Part shown: in pieces, positions 62,214-64,000 of the stretch | Layout of the letters: each line of letters starts with the position of its first letter | How positions within the stretch are numbered: the first letter of the stretch is position 1 | Assembly: GCF_947494125.1 (NCBI RefSeq) | Contig: NZ_CANLTU010000002.1 | Span: 124,001-188,000, forward strand | Direction of reading: 5' to 3' | Origin: an uncultured Tenacibaculum sp. | GTDB lineage: Bacteria; Bacteroidota; Bacteroidia; Flavobacteriales; Flavobacteriaceae | Length of the DNA stretch: 64,000 nt | The notes under the pieces: model-generated | Told to the model about the DNA's origin: nothing | The model's database searches: none | The model's input: the letters and a program-made list of their open reading frames with translations, nothing else | Program-made: the position numbers and the translations under genes

Positions 62214-62237
62214 GTTGTTAGCACTTAAGCAAGCAAC
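62214..62237 (+). promoter_or_regulatory. 5'-leader hairpin of cold-shock gene 2
   Basis: GTTGTTAGC pairs with GCAAGCAAC. Relative to copy 1, one G:U becomes G:C and another pair becomes U:G, with a single A:A mismatch, so most of the stem is kept. The loop ACTTAA is identical. Confidence 0.5.
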
Positions 62238-62252
62238 ACATAATTTTTTATA

Positions 62253-62444
62253 ATGAGTAAAGGTACCGTAAAATTCTTCAACGAATCAAAAGGATTTGGA
62301 TTTATCACAGAAGAAGGATCAAACAAAGAACATTTTGTACATGTTTCAGGATTAATCGACGAGATTCGTGAAAACGACGAAGTTGAATTCGAATTACAAG
62401 ATGGAAGAAAAGGATTAAACGCTGTTAACGTAAGAGTATTATAA
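62253..62444 (+). CDS. Cold-shock protein, CspA-like (copy 2)
   Basis: A 63-residue paralog of the protein at 61802, identical except for Ser2 and Ile38. RNP1 and RNP2 motifs are unchanged. It has its own promoter, leader hairpin and terminator, so it can be expressed independently. Only one of three base changes is silent. The pair probably arose by recent tandem duplication or is kept alike by gene conversion. Confidence 0.96.
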   Translation: MSKGTVKFFNESKGFGFITEEGSNKEHFVHVSGLIDEIRENDEVEFELQDGRKGLNAVNVRVL

Positions 62445-62480
62445 TATATATTTATTACCAGAGTAAACTTTTTAATGAGA

Positions 62481-62506
62481 AAAGCCTATCAAAATTGATA
62501 GGCTTT
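62481..62506 (+). terminator. Intrinsic terminator of cold-shock gene 2
   Basis: A 12-bp stem, AAAGCCTATCAA pairing with TTGATAGGCTTT, loop AA, then CTTATTTTT. Same stem as copy 1, with a slightly weaker T tract. Confidence 0.85.
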
Positions 62507-62535
62507 CTTATTTTTAAATTTTAAAATATTATTAA

Positions 62536-62736
62536 GTGAAAGACGGAAAGAATAGAAAGGATATAAAAGTTGGAATAGAGGTAGAAGTAGTTCAAAAGAA
62601 CCATCAAAGAACTGGAGAATTAACTTTAGGTGTAGTGGGAAGAATATTAACGAAATCGTCAAATCACCCTCACGGAATTAAAGTCCAATTAGAATCAGGA
62701 ATTGTAGGAAGAGTAAAGAATATAATTGAGAATTAA
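62536..62736 (+). CDS. YwbE family protein
   Basis: A 66-residue protein of the YwbE family (DUF2196): DIKVGIEVEVVQKNHQRTGELTLGVVGRILTKSSNHPHGIKVQLESGIVGRV. Members are small, widely conserved and of unknown function, and probably form a beta-barrel with nucleic-acid binding. The start is GTG at 62536; no ATG lies nearby. It follows the cold-shock terminator by 30 bp and converges on the 70-residue membrane gene. Confidence 0.9.
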   Translation: MKDGKNRKDIKVGIEVEVVQKNHQRTGELTLGVVGRILTKSSNHPHGIKVQLESGIVGRVKNIIEN

Positions 62737-62744
62737 GAGTAAAA

Positions 62745-62957
62745 TTATTCTTCGTTATTTTTTTTTAATTTTTTTACACCATCAATTAAAAACCAGCTAG
62801 CGAATAATAATCGAATAATTAAAAATAGATATTTATTATCAGTATTAAAATTTAGGATAACTCTATAACTCTCCAAATCTAGAAAAAATCGAGAGAATGT
62901 ATTTACCAAAATAAAAATTCCAATAGCGATGTATAAAAAAGGTAATATTTTTTTCAT
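62745..62957 (-). CDS. Small two-helix membrane protein
   Basis: A 70-residue protein with helices at about 4-23 and 44-62, a short charged loop (SRFFLDLESYRVILNFNTDNK) and a basic tail (KKLKKNNEE). I recognise no family. Its ATG overlaps the transglycosylase stop by 1 nt (TAATG), so it is translated with that gene and may act with it. Confidence 0.7.
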   Translation of the reverse strand: MKKILPFLYIAIGIFILVNTFSRFFLDLESYRVILNFNTDNKYLFLIIRLLFASWFLIDGVKKLKKNNEE

Positions 62958-63859
62958 TAGTGAATAGGGATTTTAAGTGTGTATGATTTTCGACTTTTAT
63001 TGTTAAGTTTTGTTTCTCTCAACCATGGGTTTACTAACTTTAAATCTTTATAAGTTACTCCACAGTTTTTAGCAAAATTAGCAATATTTGTTATGGCACT
63101 ATCTACTTTAACTTCATAGGTATTAGGGTAGGTATAAAGATCATCCTGATCATAAACGAAACCATATTTCTTAGGATTAGACATAACTTCTTTTAAAGCT
63201 AAGATTCTAAAAACATACCTACCAGTTTCAGTATTTAAAAGTAAGTCGTAATAATCGTTTACTTGTTGTTGCTTCATCCGTTGCGAAATTCTACCATTTC
63301 CAGCATTATATGCCGCGGCTGCAAGTGTCCAAGAACCTAATTTTCTCTTAGCCTTTTTTAAATACTCAGCGGCAACTCTTGTCGATTTTTCTAAATTATA
63401 GCGCTCATCAACATTTCTATTTACTTCTAAGCCATATTCTCTACCTGTAGCAGGCATAAAATGCCAATAACCTGCAGCTCCTTTAGAAGAAGGGATATTG
63501 ATTAAAGCGCTTTCAGCTACACACAAATATTTAAAATCATCAGGTAATCCGTATTCTTTTAAAAGAGGTTCAATAATAGGAAAAAACTTGTTAGCTCGTT
63601 TTATAAGTAATAATCCGTTTGATTGCCAATAGGTGTTTACTAGCAATTCACGATCCATACGTTCTTTAATGTCTGCTCTTTCTAGGGGAACGCGCTCACC
63701 AGCCAACTCCATCTGACTAGGAACTTTCACAGCTCTAATTTCATAGGTTTCCGCTACATTTTTTATTTCTGGTTCGTTAGATTGACTAATGGTATTTGTA
63801 AATAATACACCTACAAAAACTACGGTGGTGAGTGATAAGAATCGTATAGATTTATTCAT
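62957..63859 (-). CDS. Lytic transglycosylase (MltD-like) with LysM-like C-terminus
   Basis: A 300-residue exported muramidase that cleaves peptidoglycan without hydrolysis. Signal peptide/membrane segment at about 7-25. SLT domain: catalytic Glu in CVAESAL (about 112-118), GAAGYWHFMPATGREYGL (about 127-144) and AAAAYNAGNGRIS (about 182-194). The C-terminal VTYKDLKLVNPWLRETKLNN segment is a degenerate LysM. It has one LysM-like unit where E. coli MltD has several. The 70-residue membrane gene follows. Confidence 0.93.
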   Translation of the reverse strand: MNKSIRFLSLTTVVFVGVLFTNTISQSNEPEIKNVAETYEIRAVKVPSQMELAGERVPLERADIKERMDRELLVNTYWQSNGLLLIKRANKFFPIIEPLLKEYGLPDDFKYLCVAESALINIPSSKGAAGYWHFMPATGREYGLEVNRNVDERYNLEKSTRVAAEYLKKAKRKLGSWTLAAAAYNAGNGRISQRMKQQQVNDYYDLLLNTETGRYVFRILALKEVMSNPKKYGFVYDQDDLYTYPNTYEVKVDSAITNIANFAKNCGVTYKDLKLVNPWLRETKLNNKSRKSYTLKIPIH

Positions 63860-63893
63860 TTTTCTTTATTTTTTTGTTGAAGTTGTTTTGGTA

Positions 63894-64000
63894 TTATGTA
63901 CTCAAAAAGCATTCCTTTTCTAAAATTTTAGAGATAGTTTTTGCTTTATTTAATATCATAACGTGTGTTCCGTTATCAACTTCAATATAATTTTCTATAT
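63894..64000 (-). CDS. Alpha/beta hydrolase, C-terminal 34 residues only
   Basis: A 34-codon open frame enters from the right window edge and stops at 63894-63896. It reads VDNGTHVMILNKAKTISKILE. GTHVMIL resembles the catalytic-His segment of the alpha/beta hydrolase fold, where Gly-x-His closes the triad and an acid-x-Ile helix follows. Most of the gene is outside the window, so this is a moderate-confidence call. It precedes the transglycosylase gene by 34 bp on the same strand. Confidence 0.55.
   Translation of the reverse strand, partial: IENYIEVDNGTHVMILNKAKTISKILEKECFLST

Larger units (their letters stand above)
62186..62515 (+). repeat. Second copy of the 451-bp tandem cold-shock unit
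   Basis: Direct repeat of 61735-62060. Includes promoter, leader hairpin, csp gene and terminator. Flanking spacer DNA between the units is not conserved. Confidence 0.9.

Overview
The window is about 64 kb of a low-GC (roughly 30%), gene-dense chromosome of a marine-type Flavobacteriaceae (Bacteroidota), most like Tenacibaculum and its relatives. That placement is an inference. It rests on strong A/T codon bias, TAnnTTTG-type -7 promoter elements instead of sigma70 -10 boxes, no GGAGG ribosome sites, many secreted lipoproteins and peptidases, and Bacteroidota families such as the TlpA/AhpC lipoprotein, DUF885, DUF6249, DUF4870 and TPR-LuxR proteins. I see no rRNA or tRNA genes, CRISPR array, prophage, insertion sequence or plasmid origin. 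It reads as core chromosome with scattered accessory loci.

Layout. 1-1602: 3' part missing of a secreted beta-roll repeat protein. 1.8-5.3 kb: DUF2461 protein, then an SDR/TetR pair that shares a palindromic operator, and a MATE exporter. 5.4-11 kb: hotdog thioesterase, DEAD-box helicase, TRIC channel, TPR-LuxR regulator, MaoC hydratase, LysM protein. 11.1-14.5 kb: RsmB-type rRNA methyltransferase diverging from recG. 14.6-17.9 kb: DUF4870-PadR-PspC-DUF4440 envelope-stress operon. 18-21 kb: DUF4442, AIM24/TIGR00266 and a TlpA-like lipoprotein. 21.2-32 kb: clpC diverging from gyrA, then TPR, EI24, hemF, a 2-oxoacid dehydrogenase E2 and a DUF6263-like protein. 32-41.6 kb: a duplicated-domain secreted protein, GNAT, TIGR01777 epimerase, large zinc metalloprotease, YdeI-like protein, M28 peptidase, WG-repeat protein and an unknown membrane protein. 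41.6-50 kb: DUF6249, ECF sigma factor with a small membrane partner, TolB/NTF2 protein, DUF885 and M28 lipoproteins, FecCD-type ABC pair and rdgB. 50-64 kb: XRE membrane regulator, duplicated coiled-coil protein, rlmH, GH99-like lipoprotein, nadC, thioredoxin-like protein, M3 peptidase, pentapeptide protein, YihY, hisS, folE, a tandem pair of nearly identical cold-shock genes, YwbE, lytic transglycosylase, and the C-terminal end of an alpha/beta hydrolase.

How the genes work together. Most are housekeeping (gyrA, recG, clpC, hisS, folE, nadC, hemF, rdgB, rlmH). Over them lies a secreted peptidase set (zinc metalloprotease, two M28, DUF885, M3), which suggests growth on protein. Local regulators are likely to act on their neighbours: TetR on the SDR gene, PadR on its own operon, the ECF sigma factor with its membrane partner, and 5'-UTR hairpins on the cold-shock pair. 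Intrinsic terminators are frequent, often near-perfect dyads with A runs on one side and T runs on the other that serve convergent genes. The best leads for something new are the shared SDR/TetR operator, the 451-bp tandem duplication of a whole cold-shock transcription unit with a conserved leader hairpin, a terminator-like 12-bp stem inside the pentapeptide gene, and two secreted proteins built from internal duplications. I found no clear novel defence or mobile system.
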